Shown here: positions 9,861-17,844 of the stretch, one piece after another
How the letters are laid out: each line of letters begins with the position of its first letter
Numbering within the stretch: the first letter of the stretch is position 1
DNA from: Novosphingobium arvoryzae
Lineage (GTDB): Bacteria; Pseudomonadota; Alphaproteobacteria; Sphingomonadales; Sphingomonadaceae
NCBI RefSeq assembly: GCF_014652615.1
Contig: NZ_BMZD01000002.1
Span: forward strand, 310,001-374,000
Direction: 5' to 3'
Length of the DNA stretch: 64,000 nt
The notes under the pieces: model-generated
Databases searched by the model: none
What the model was told of the DNA's origin: nothing
The model's input: only the letters and a program-made list of their open reading frames with translations
Translations under genes and position numbers: made by a program

Positions 9861-10280
9861 TCAGCGCAAGTTCCCTGCCGTCACGGCGGAGCGCGCATAC
9901 CACAGCAGGAAGGCGATCACCGCCAGGATCAGCACGGGCTGGGCCGGTTCCAGCACACCCGCCAGCCCCTGCGCCGTAAAACTGCCCGCCGCGCCCAGCA
10001 GCGACACGCCGAACGCCGCGACCGCATGGCGGACCCGCAGCAGCAGCAGCACCGACCCCGCCAGCGAGCCCCAGATTCCCAGCGCCCAGGCGATGTGCGC
10101 CCACAGCGGCATATTGGCGATATAGTCCTGCATCGCTGGCGGCGCACTGGCCAGCAGCGCCGCGTCGTCCAGGTTGGTCAACGTGTAGAGATACGCACCA
10201 AAGCCATTCCAGAGCAGGCTCAGCCCGGCAACGACCCAAAAGCTCAGCGGCGGACGCACCGCCCCAAACGTTCCTGCCAT
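9861..10280 (-). CDS. Small four-helix membrane protein
   Basis: A 139-residue protein with four predicted membrane helices (about 12-30, 58-80, 84-103 and 112-132) and a short polar loop after helix 1. It resembles small uncharacterised membrane proteins of Sphingomonadales that share an N-terminal FW(V/I)...LLWNGFGA block. No catalytic motif is visible. Its TGA stop abuts the glycosyltransferase TGA on the other strand with no base between them. Function unknown. Confidence 0.75.
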   Translation of the reverse strand: MAGTFGAVRPPLSFWVVAGLSLLWNGFGAYLYTLTNLDDAALLASAPPAMQDYIANMPLWAHIAWALGIWGSLAGSVLLLLRVRHAVAAFGVSLLGAAGSFTAQGLAGVLEPAQPVLILAVIAFLLWYARSAVTAGNLR

Positions 10281-10346
10281 GCACCCATCCCCCTTGTTCT
10301 CATCGAGGTTCGGGGGACGGTAACATGCATGGGCCAGTTAACCAAA

Positions 10347-10667
10347 TCAGGCGTTGTGCCATTCCAGCGTGAGCGGCGCCTCGCGGAAGGCAAACCGTTC
10401 CAGATGGCGTACCACCGCGCCCTGCAATCCGGTCAGCTGCCCTTCCTCGCTGGCGTCGATCCGGCAGTCCAGCCCGCTCGCGTCGGCGGTAAACGTAACC
10501 AGCGCATCGCCCTGCCAGCTCGCCCCGCGCGCATCGCGCGGGAACGTCACCGTTCCGCGTTCCGGCGTGAATTCCACGGCCAGGTTGTGCGCCCAGTGCT
10601 TGCAGAGCTGTTGCAGGTAGCGGCTGCCATGCGGCGTTTCCAGCCGCGCCGTGGCCGACGCGCTCAC
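10347..10667 (-). CDS. DUF2218 domain-containing protein
   Basis: A 106-residue protein made up entirely of a DUF2218 domain (conserved TPHGSRYLQQLCKHWAHN and a C-terminal histidine-tryptophan region). In other proteobacteria DUF2218 is found fused to or beside siderophore-interacting ferric reductases, so a role in iron handling is plausible but unproven. The start is GTG at 10667, overlapping the PadR stop as GTGA, so it is co-translated with the regulator. Confidence 0.85.
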   Translation of the reverse strand: MSASATARLETPHGSRYLQQLCKHWAHNLAVEFTPERGTVTFPRDARGASWQGDALVTFTADASGLDCRIDASEEGQLTGLQGAVVRHLERFAFREAPLTLEWHNA

Positions 10668-11299
10668 AGCCGTTCGATCCGGCGGGCGGCTTCGTCAAGG
10701 ATGTCGGCCACGGCGTGCATCGTCTCCTTGTCGAAATCGGCTTCGCGGGCGCGGTGGCGCAGCGCGGTCATCAGGTTGCCCATCGCGCGGGCGACCGGCG
10801 GCGCGCGGTGGCGGCTGTCCGCCTCCCCCAGCGCCTTCAGCCGCTCGACCAGCGCGGCCACTTCCTCGGCCCGCTCGGTCAGTTCGGCACGGGCCGCGTC
10901 GGTCAGCGCGAACGCCTTGCGCGCGCCGTCCCCGGCCTGCTCGGTCACCGCGCCTTCGTCGGTCAGCAGGTTCAGCGTGGGATAGACCACGCCCGGACTG
11001 GGGGCATAGGCCCCGCCGGTCAGTTCCGCGATCGCCTTGATCAGATCATAGCCGTGGCGCGGGGTTTCCCCCAGCAGGTGCAGCAGCACCAGCCGCAGTT
11101 CGCCGGATGCGAACACCCGGCCCCGCCCGCCGCCCCAGCCGCCGCCACGACCCCGGCCACCGCCGCGCGGCCCGCCGTGTTCGCCGTCCCAGCCTTCACC
11201 GAAACCGCCGCCGAAGCCCCGGCCAAAGCCGCGCCCGCCCATCATGGCCAGCACTGGCCCACGCATTCGGCCCCGTGGGCCACATCCATGCATTCGCAT
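10664..11299 (-). CDS. PadR-family repressor with Gly/Arg-rich N-terminus (YqjI-like)
   Basis: A transcriptional repressor of about 211 residues. The winged-helix PadR core (FASGELRLVLLHLLGE, HGYDLIKAI, SPGVVYPTL) closely matches the pattern of E. coli YqjI, the nickel- and iron-linked repressor of the ferric reductase YqjH. A C-terminal coiled dimerisation helix follows. The first about 60 residues are Gly/Arg-rich (GGRGFGRGFGGGFGEG) rather than His/Cys-rich as in YqjI, so metal sensing is uncertain. The ATG at 11299 is preferred because AAGGA lies 10 bases upstream; ATG at 11317 is the alternative. It forms an operon with the DUF2218 gene. Confidence 0.88.
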   Translation of the reverse strand: MRMHGCGPRGRMRGPVLAMMGGRGFGRGFGGGFGEGWDGEHGGPRGGGRGRGGGWGGGRGRVFASGELRLVLLHLLGETPRHGYDLIKAIAELTGGAYAPSPGVVYPTLNLLTDEGAVTEQAGDGARKAFALTDAARAELTERAEEVAALVERLKALGEADSRHRAPPVARAMGNLMTALRHRAREADFDKETMHAVADILDEAARRIERL

Positions 11300-11326
11300 A
11301 TGTCTTGATTCCTTCATGATGGCTCT

Positions 11327-11338
11327 AAGATATATCTT
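11327..11338. promoter_or_regulatory. Palindromic operator, probably PadR autoregulation
   Basis: The perfect 12-bp palindrome AAGATATATCTT sits in the short divergent region between the PadR gene and rarA, in an AT-rich patch unlike its surroundings. ATATATC-type palindromes are common operators of YqjI/PadR repressors. Binding by the adjacent PadR is inferred. Confidence 0.6.
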
Positions 11339-11397
11339 TATGCGATCTTTGCAAGCCCCCGTGCAAAATTTCCCGCCAGCCCCTAAACAGGCGGGCG

Positions 11398-12720
11398 ATG
11401 ACCGACCTGTTTCCCACCGCCGTTCCGCCCGCCCCTGGCCCGGAACCGCTGCGCGCGGATGCGCCGCTGGCGGACCGGCTGCGCCCGCTTACGCTGGCGG
11501 ACGTAATCGGGCAGGAGCATCTGACCGGGCCGGAAGGCGCGATCGGGCGGATGGTGGCGGCGGGGAAGCTGTCCAGCATGATCCTGTGGGGCCCGCCCGG
11601 CACCGGCAAGACCAGCACCGCCCGGCTGCTGGCCGACGCGGTGGGGATGCGCTTCATTTCGGTCAGCGCGGTGTTTTCCGGCGTCGCGGACCTGAAGAAA
11701 GCCTTTGCCGAGGCCGAAACGGCGGCCAAGGCAGGCCAGCGCACGCTGCTGTTCGTGGACGAGATCCACCGCTTCAACCGTGCCCAGCAGGACGGCTTCC
11801 TGCCCTTCGTCGAACGCGGCACCGTGACGCTGGTGGGCGCGACGACCGAGAACCCCAGCTTCGCGCTCAACGCCGCGCTGCTCTCCCGCGCGGCGGTGCT
11901 GATCCTGCACCGGCTGGACGCCGCCGCGCTCGATACCCTGCTGACGCGCGCCGAGGCGCTGGCTGGTCCCCTGCCCCTGACGGCGGACGCGCGCGCGGCG
12001 CTGGTTGCCTCTGCCGATGGCGACGGGCGGTTCCTGCTCAATCAGGCCGAAACTCTTTATAACGCGCGGATTGCCCAGCCGCTCGATCCCGCTGGCCTAG
12101 GCAAGTTCCTGCAACGCCGGGTCGCGGTGTACGACAAAGACCGCGACGGGCACTACAACCTGATTTCCGCGCTGCACAAGGCGCTGCGCGGGTCGGACCC
12201 GCAAGCCGCGCTCTATTACATGGCGCGGATGCTGACGGCGGGCGAGGAACCGCTTTACGTCCTGCGCCGCCTCGTGCGGTTCGCCAGCGAGGACATCGGC
12301 CTTGCCGATCCACAAGCGTTGACCCAGTGCCTCGCCGCCAAGGACGCCTATCAGTTCCTCGGCAGCCCGGAAGGCGAACTCGCCATCGTCCAGGCCTGCC
12401 TCTACCTCGCCACCGCGCCCAAATCGAACGCGGCCTATGTCGCCTACAAGGAGGCATGGAAGAGCGCCAGGGACACCGGCAGCCTCGCCCCGCCCGCCAA
12501 CATCCTGAACGCACCGACCAAGCTGATGAAGGACATCGGCTATGGCGCGGGCTATTCCTATGACCATGATGCCGAAGACGGCTTTTCCGGCGACAATTAC
12601 TGGCCGGAGGAGATGGCGCCGCAGACCTATTACCGCCCGGTCGAGCGCGGGTTCGAACGCGAAGTGCTGAAACGGCTGGAATGGTGGGACAAGAAACGGC
12701 GCGAGAAACGCGGCGGATGA
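11398..12720 (+). CDS. rarA: Replication-associated recombination protein A (AAA+ ATPase)
   Basis: A 440-residue AAA+ ATPase of the RarA/MgsA/WRNIP1 family that acts at stalled replication forks. The Walker A motif GPPGTGKT is at 65-72, Walker B LLFVDEIH ends near residue 124, and the sensor region GATTENPSF follows. The C-terminal clamp-loader-like tetramerisation domain (SEDIGLADPQAL, then the KSNAAYVAYKEAW block) is complete. Its last codon overlaps the start of the next gene (ATGA). Confidence 0.96.
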   Translation: MTDLFPTAVPPAPGPEPLRADAPLADRLRPLTLADVIGQEHLTGPEGAIGRMVAAGKLSSMILWGPPGTGKTSTARLLADAVGMRFISVSAVFSGVADLKKAFAEAETAAKAGQRTLLFVDEIHRFNRAQQDGFLPFVERGTVTLVGATTENPSFALNAALLSRAAVLILHRLDAAALDTLLTRAEALAGPLPLTADARAALVASADGDGRFLLNQAETLYNARIAQPLDPAGLGKFLQRRVAVYDKDRDGHYNLISALHKALRGSDPQAALYYMARMLTAGEEPLYVLRRLVRFASEDIGLADPQALTQCLAAKDAYQFLGSPEGELAIVQACLYLATAPKSNAAYVAYKEAWKSARDTGSLAPPANILNAPTKLMKDIGYGAGYSYDHDAEDGFSGDNYWPEEMAPQTYYRPVERGFEREVLKRLEWWDKKRREKRGG

Positions 12721-13604
12721 GAGCGGACCGGTTCCGCCACTTCGCCGCCATCGACTGGTCCGGGGCGGCGGGGGAGCGCCACCGCGGCATCGCCGTCGCG
12801 CTCTGCACCAGCGGCAGCGCCGCGCCGGAACTGGTCCGCCCCGGCCACCGCTGGTCGCGCGGCGAAGTGCTGGACTGGTTGTTGGAGGACTTGCCCGCCG
12901 ACACGCTGGCCGGCTTCGACATGGGCATCAGCCTCGCCTTTGCCGACGCGGGAGGCTTTCTGCCCGGCTGGAGCGAATCTCCATCCGACGCCAAGGCACT
13001 GTGGGCGCAGATCGACCGCCTCTGCGCCGACGATCCCCACTTGTCCGCCACCAGCTTCGTCGACCATCCCGAAGTATCGCGTCACTTTCGCCGCCACGGC
13101 GGGCGGCAGGGCGACCTCTTCCCCGCCAAAGGAGAACGGGGCGGCCAAGGCCGATTCCGCGTGACCGAACGCGCGCAGGCGGCGATGGGGTGCAAGCCCT
13201 ACAGCAACTTCAACCTCGTCGGCGCGGCGCAAGTGGGCAAGTCCAGCCTGACCGGGATGCGGCTGCTGCACCGGCTGGACGGGCGCCTGCCGGTCTGGCC
13301 GATTGACCCGCTGCCACCGGCCGGCTCGGTCGTCACCGAAATCTACACCACGCTGGCGGCGATGGCAGCGGGGCGCAGCGCGGGCCGCTCCAAGATGCGC
13401 GACTATGCCGACCTCAACGCCGCGCTTGGCGCACTGGGCAGCGCCGGCCTGCCCGGCAGCGGACCGATTGCCGACCATGCCAGCGATGCGCTGCTCACCG
13501 CCGCGTGGCTGCGCACTGCCGCGCACGATCCGGCGCTGTGGGCTCCGCCCGCCCTGACCGATGAAATCGCCCGCACAGAGGGGTGGACCTTTGGCGCAAG
13601 GTAA
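12717..13604 (+). CDS. Uncharacterised RNase H-like protein coupled to rarA
   Basis: A 295-residue protein translated from an ATG overlapping the rarA stop (ATGA). It begins with an RNase H-fold strand carrying an acidic residue (FAAIDWSGA), has a second acidic strand (LAGFDMGISLAF), and ends with a helix DHASDALLTAAW. This spacing of aspartates is what DUF429-like and Holliday-resolvase-like RNase H folds show. The central part (GRFRVTERAQAAMGCKPYSNFNLVGAAQVGKSS) is a conserved-looking block I cannot assign. The tight link to rarA hints at a role in DNA repair or fork processing (inference). The family is not named with certainty. Confidence 0.75.
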   Translation: MRADRFRHFAAIDWSGAAGERHRGIAVALCTSGSAAPELVRPGHRWSRGEVLDWLLEDLPADTLAGFDMGISLAFADAGGFLPGWSESPSDAKALWAQIDRLCADDPHLSATSFVDHPEVSRHFRRHGGRQGDLFPAKGERGGQGRFRVTERAQAAMGCKPYSNFNLVGAAQVGKSSLTGMRLLHRLDGRLPVWPIDPLPPAGSVVTEIYTTLAAMAAGRSAGRSKMRDYADLNAALGALGSAGLPGSGPIADHASDALLTAAWLRTAAHDPALWAPPALTDEIARTEGWTFGAR

Positions 13605-13649
13605 CGCTAAGGACGCTGCAACAAACCACTCTGGCCCAAGGTCCAGATA

Positions 13650-13725
<76 letters not shown>

Positions 13726-13753
13726 CAACATGGTAAGGGAGCGGCGGGCCACG

Positions 13754-14743
13754 ATGCTTGCAGACATGATCCAGCGCCTGTTCGAGCGGTCGGTTGACGA
13801 CGCCGCGCAGGCCCGCGCACGCGATGGCCAGTGGCTGGCCGATGTCTGGGCCGAAGTCGAGGAAATGGGCCTCCCCCTCGCCCTGCTGACCGAGGAACAG
13901 GGCGGGTTCGGCCTGAGCCTGGCAGAGACGGGCGAAGCGCTGCGCCTGCTGGGCCTGCATGCCGTGCCGCTGCCGGTCGCCGAAACGATGGCCGCGAACC
14001 GCCTGCTCGCCGCTGCTGGCCTGCCATTGGCGGAAGGCCCCGCCACGCTGGCCCGCGCCGATGATCTGGCGGTGGCAGGCGGACGCCTGACCGGCACGGT
14101 GGAGCGCGTTGCCTGGGCCGAACAGCTCGATTGCCTGGCCGTGGCCGTGGGCGATACGCTCTACCGCGTGCCGCGTTCGGCTTGGACGATTGCCGAAGCT
14201 GGCCTGTCGCTCAACTTCCACCCGCGCCCGACGATCCGGATCGACTGGACGGTCGATGCCTCCGCGCCGCTGCCCTATTGCCCGCTGGCCGGGGGCGCGA
14301 CCGTGCGCGCCTATCAGATTGCCGGCGCGCTCGAAGCCGCGCTGGACCTGACGCTGTCGCACACCGCCACCCGCGTGCAGTTCGGCAAGCCGCTCCAGAA
14401 AAATCAGGTGGTGCAGCACGAGCTGGCCAAGCTGGCCGGTGAACTGGCCTGCGCAACCGCCGCCGCCGATCTGGCGGGCGAAGCGCTGGACCGGGGCGAT
14501 GTGCTGGGCGTGGCCGCCGGATCGCTCCGCGCGCGCGAGGCAGCCACGGCGGGGGCCAGCATCGCCACGCAGATGCACGGCGCGATCGGGTTCACCCGCG
14601 AACACCGCCTGCACCTTTACACGACCGCCCTGTGGGCCTGGCGCGATGAATTCGGCGGGCAGGTGATGTGGGCGAAACTGCTGGGGCAGGCCGCGCTCGA
14701 CGCGGGCGGGCCCGGATTCTGGCCGATGGTGACTGAACTATGA
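13754..14743 (+). CDS. Acyl-CoA dehydrogenase, small-subunit type
   Basis: A 329-residue acyl-CoA dehydrogenase homologue, shorter than the usual 380-400. It keeps the FAD-contacting RVQFGKPLQKNQVVQ and the QMHGAIGFTREH block but lacks the C-terminal GTxEI motif. Such short subunits pair with a second dehydrogenase in alpha2beta2 enzymes that oxidise bulky CoA thioesters, such as sterol side-chain intermediates. The ATG at 13754 is chosen, with AAGGGA 13 bases upstream; ATG at 13730 is possible. It overlaps the next gene by 4 bases, supporting a heteromer. Confidence 0.87.
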   Translation: MLADMIQRLFERSVDDAAQARARDGQWLADVWAEVEEMGLPLALLTEEQGGFGLSLAETGEALRLLGLHAVPLPVAETMAANRLLAAAGLPLAEGPATLARADDLAVAGGRLTGTVERVAWAEQLDCLAVAVGDTLYRVPRSAWTIAEAGLSLNFHPRPTIRIDWTVDASAPLPYCPLAGGATVRAYQIAGALEAALDLTLSHTATRVQFGKPLQKNQVVQHELAKLAGELACATAAADLAGEALDRGDVLGVAAGSLRAREAATAGASIATQMHGAIGFTREHRLHLYTTALWAWRDEFGGQVMWAKLLGQAALDAGGPGFWPMVTEL

Positions 14744-15894
14744 GCGCGATCCCCTTTCCCGCCCCGCCGGCTGACAGCGATGCCGTCGTCGCCCTGCGCG
14801 CTGAATTCCGCGCCTTTCTGGCCGAGCAGCTGAAGGACCGCAGCCCGCGCCAGCGCAGTGACAACTGGTATGGCTATGACCGCGCGTTCAGCCGCGCGAT
14901 GGGTCAGGCCGGATACCTCGGCATGACCTGGCCCAAGCAGTATGGCGGGCATGAACGCACCGCGTTCGAACGCGCCGTGGTGGTCGAGGAATGCCTGGCC
15001 GCGGGGGCGCCCGTCGGCGCGCACTGGATTGCCGACCGGCAGAGCGGCCCGTCGATCATCAAGTTCGGCACCGAAGAACAGAAGCAGCTGATCCTGCCGC
15101 GCATCGCCAAGGGCGAACTGTCGTTCGGGATCGGGATGAGCGAGCCGGATTCCGGTTCCGATCTGGCCGCCACCCGCACCAAAGCCGTGCGCGATGGCGA
15201 CGTCTACCGCGTCACCGGCACCAAGGTCTGGACCAGCTTCGCGCACGAGGCGGACTATGTGATCCTGTTCTGCCGCACCAGCGGCACGCCCGCCGACCGG
15301 CACAAGGGCACCAGCCAGCTGCTGGTCGACCTGAAAAACACCCCCGGCCTCACCATCCGCCCGATCATCGATCTGGCCGGACAGCACCACTTCAACGAAA
15401 TGCATTTCGAGGACGCGGTGGTCCCCGCATCCATGCTGCTGGGCGAAGAAGGCCAGGGCTGGGATCAGGTGATGAGCGAACTGGCGTTCGAACGCTCCGG
15501 CCCGGAACGGTTCCTGTCATCCATCGAACTGCTGGTGCAACTGATCGAAGTGCTGAAAACCCGCCAGAGCGACGCCGCGCAGATCACCGTGGGCCGCGTC
15601 ACCGCGCGCCTCGCCGTGCTGCGCCGCCTGTCGCGCTCGGTCGCGGGGATGCTGCAGAACCACCAGGACGCGGGGCTGCAGGCCTCGATCGTCAAGGATA
15701 TCGGCGCGCTGTTCGAACAGGGCCTGCCGGATATCGCCCGCGAGTTGATCGACTGCGAACCCGATCCGCGCGCGGCATCGGCATATGCATCGGTGCTGGC
15801 CAACATCGTCCACAACGCGCCAAGCTGGTCGCTGCGCGGCGGCACGCGCGAAATCCTGCGCGGGATCATCGCGCGCGGGCTGGGGACGCGGTAG
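14740..15894 (+). CDS. Acyl-CoA dehydrogenase, large-subunit type
   Basis: A 384-residue flavoenzyme introducing an alpha-beta double bond in an acyl-CoA. The N-terminal helical domain carries LGMTWPKQYGG. The middle domain has the substrate and flavin motif GIGMSEPDSGSD and TGTKVWTS. The C-terminal helices end with GGTREILRGIIARGLG. It is complementary to the upstream partner, which has the RxQFG flavin motif. The ATGA junction indicates coupled synthesis. The substrate is unknown; nothing nearby encodes CoA ligase, hydratase or thiolase. Confidence 0.92.
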   Translation: MSAIPFPAPPADSDAVVALRAEFRAFLAEQLKDRSPRQRSDNWYGYDRAFSRAMGQAGYLGMTWPKQYGGHERTAFERAVVVEECLAAGAPVGAHWIADRQSGPSIIKFGTEEQKQLILPRIAKGELSFGIGMSEPDSGSDLAATRTKAVRDGDVYRVTGTKVWTSFAHEADYVILFCRTSGTPADRHKGTSQLLVDLKNTPGLTIRPIIDLAGQHHFNEMHFEDAVVPASMLLGEEGQGWDQVMSELAFERSGPERFLSSIELLVQLIEVLKTRQSDAAQITVGRVTARLAVLRRLSRSVAGMLQNHQDAGLQASIVKDIGALFEQGLPDIARELIDCEPDPRAASAYASVLANIVHNAPSWSLRGGTREILRGIIARGLGTR

Positions 15895-15909
15895 GAATCA
15901 TCCTCTACT

Positions 15910-15940
15910 GTCACCCTGGACATGGTCCGGGGTGACGGCT
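15910..15940. repeat. Short palindromic repeat between convergent genes (copy 1)
   Basis: An imperfect palindrome starting GTCACCCTGGAC and ending GGGGTGACGGCT. The arms GTCACCC/GGGTGAC and GGAC/GTCC can form a hairpin. It is about 80% identical to the element at 60665-60695. Both copies lie between converging genes, so a bidirectional terminator role is possible. Confidence 0.75.
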
Positions 15941-15957
15941 GTTGGAAAGGTCGGGTT

Positions 15958-16416
15958 TTACCCCCGCCCGCGATAGCCCTGCACGCCCTGATCGGGCACC
16001 CACAGGCCCTCCGGCACCGGGCCGCTCTGCCAGAACACGTCGATGGGAATGCCGCCGCGCGGATACCAGTAGCCGCCGATGCGCAGCCAGCGGGGCTGCA
16101 TTTCGGTGAACAGGCGCTGGCCGATGCCCACCGTCACGTCCTCGTGAAAGCCCGCGTGGTTGCGGAAACTGCCCAGGAACAGCTTCAGGCTTTTCGATTC
16201 GACGATGGTTTCGCCGGGGGCATAATCGATCACGAGGTGCGCGAAATCGGGCTGGCCGGTAACCGGGCACAGGCTGGTGAATTCCGGCGCGGCAAAGCGC
16301 ACCATGAACAGCGATCCGGCGCGGGGGTTGGGCACATAGTCCAGCACCGCCGCTTCGGGAGAGGTCGGCAGCGCGCTGTTCTGGCCCAGGAACTTGGGGC
16401 GATGTGTGTCTGTCAT
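15958..16416 (-). CDS. queF: NADPH-dependent 7-cyano-7-deazaguanine reductase QueF
   Basis: A 152-residue type I QueF, which reduces preQ0 to preQ1 in queuosine synthesis in the cytoplasm. The catalytic C50 is in [13 protein letters not shown], with D57. The family signature [21 protein letters not shown] carries the substrate-binding glutamate and histidine. The ATG at 16416 gives the usual short N-terminus; ATG at 16428 would add four residues. No queC, queD or queE is adjacent and no preQ1 riboswitch was recognised upstream. Confidence 0.96.
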   Translation of the reverse strand: MTDTHRPKFLGQNSALPTSPEAAVLDYVPNPRAGSLFMVRFAAPEFTSLCPVTGQPDFAHLVIDYAPGETIVESKSLKLFLGSFRNHAGFHEDVTVGIGQRLFTEMQPRWLRIGGYWYPRGGIPIDVFWQSGPVPEGLWVPDQGVQGYRGRG

Positions 16417-16533
16417 GCCACGCGCCATGCCCCGATCGCGCGGCAGACACAAGTGAGCGGTTGGCCCGTATGGGTTCACTCCCTATTCAGGCCGCAAAGC
16501 GCGATGCGCAGGTGTGACATTCAGGACGGAATA

Positions 16534-17688
16534 ATGCGTATTTTCGGGGGAATCATCGGCGGCGTGGCGCTCGCAGGGCTGCCGCTCGCAGCGGCGGCAC
16601 AATCGGTCGAGGAATACCGCCTGCCTGCCCCCACGGCCACGCCGACCACGCGCGCGCCCGGCCCGGTCGATCCCGACAATCCGGTGGTGATGACCCCGCG
16701 CCCGGCCGCAGCCGCGACGGCCAACCCCGCGCCCGCCGCTACACCGACCCCCACGCCGAGCACCCGCGCCACCCCTGCGGCGACTGCCCCGGCGCGGACC
16801 GCCTCGCCCGCCCCGCGCCCGGCCCCCGGCCCGGCCACGCCAGCGCAGGCCACCCCAACGCCGACCGGCACGCCGCTGACGCTGCCGACCAGCGATGCCC
16901 CAGCCGGTGCAGCGCTGCCTGCCTTGCCGGCCGAGTTGACCCCCGCGCCGTCCACCGCGCCTACGGCTGCGGCGCCGATGCCAGGTGCGCCGGTGGACTG
17001 GCTCCCCTGGGCCGCAGCCCTGGCCGCCGTGCTCGCCGCGCTGGGCGGCCTGCTGTTCTGGTGGCGCCGCCGGGCCAAGGACAGCGCCGCAGCGGTCGAT
17101 TTCGAACCGCCGGTGGTGGATCGCCCTCTCGCTTCGCCCGCTGCGCCCGCTGCCGAGCCGGACGCAGCCCCCTTGCCCGAACCCGCGTTCGCCGCGCCTC
17201 CACCCATGCTGGAGATCGCGCTGGAGGCCAAGCGGCTCAATGCCTCGCTGATGGCCACCACCCTGACGTACGCGGTGCGCATCACCAACAACGCCGCCAT
17301 TCCGCTCTCCGCGCTGGCGATCGAGGGCGACATGATTTCGGCCCACGCCTCGCTGCCGCCGGAACAACAGATCGCCAACGCGGCGCAGCGGCTGGAGCTG
17401 CGCCATGCCCACGTCGCGCTCGCCCCCGGTGAAAGCGCGGAGTTTACCGGCGACATCCGCCTGCCGCTGGCCGCGATCACCCCGATTCGCGCCGGGGATG
17501 CGGCCTATTTCGTGCCGCTCGCCCGGTTCCGGGTCGAAGCGGCGGCAACCGGCGACATTCCGCTGACCGCCGCGCAGACTTTCGTGATCGGCGAACTGCC
17601 GGAGCAGCCCGGCGCGGCGCTGCGCCCGTTCCGGCTGGACCTTGGACCGCGCACCTATTCCCGGATCGGCCAGCGCGCGGTCAACTGA
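16534..17688 (+). CDS. Pro/Thr/Ala-rich membrane-anchored protein of unknown function
   Basis: A 384-residue protein starting at 16534 with AGGA seven bases upstream. A signal peptide (MRIFGGIIGG...AAAAQS) is followed by about 110 residues of low-complexity Pro/Thr/Ala sequence. One membrane helix (about 150-172, WLPWAAALAAVLAALGGLLF, then WRRRAK) follows. A cytosolic-side domain of about 170 residues has beta-rich character (YAVRITNNAAIPLSALAIEGD; GESAEFTGDIRLPL). The last part resembles an immunoglobulin-like fold with an NNAAIPL strand, but I cannot assign a family. It may be a cell-envelope structural protein (inference). Confidence 0.78.
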   Translation: MRIFGGIIGGVALAGLPLAAAAQSVEEYRLPAPTATPTTRAPGPVDPDNPVVMTPRPAAAATANPAPAATPTPTPSTRATPAATAPARTASPAPRPAPGPATPAQATPTPTGTPLTLPTSDAPAGAALPALPAELTPAPSTAPTAAAPMPGAPVDWLPWAAALAAVLAALGGLLFWWRRRAKDSAAAVDFEPPVVDRPLASPAAPAAEPDAAPLPEPAFAAPPPMLEIALEAKRLNASLMATTLTYAVRITNNAAIPLSALAIEGDMISAHASLPPEQQIANAAQRLELRHAHVALAPGESAEFTGDIRLPLAAITPIRAGDAAYFVPLARFRVEAAATGDIPLTAAQTFVIGELPEQPGAALRPFRLDLGPRTYSRIGQRAVN

Positions 17689-17844
17689 TCGCGCCAATAA
17701 CTCGCCCCGCCGCACATTGCCCCCTCGACGCCGCGCGCGGGCACGGCTACCTTCTTCGCAGTTGCAGCGTTGAGGAGCGCGGCAACGCCAGAACATGACG
17801 GCAAAACGCCGCGATCTGTCGCAGTCGAGGAGGACACGAAGAAC

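Noticed and set aside
13730..13753. ATG at 13730 as the start of the first acyl-CoA dehydrogenase.
   Set aside because: It lies five bases from the tRNA end with no ribosome site. The ATG at 13754 fits the family length better, though not conclusively.
16417..16533. Possible preQ1 riboswitch upstream of queF.
   Set aside because: No preQ1-type pseudoknot pattern was seen, and the sequence is GC-rich throughout.
16483..17796. A 437-codon Gly/Arg-rich frame antisense to the Pro/Thr-rich protein.
   Set aside because: It is the complement of CC-rich proline codons. The plus-strand gene has a ribosome site and signal peptide.
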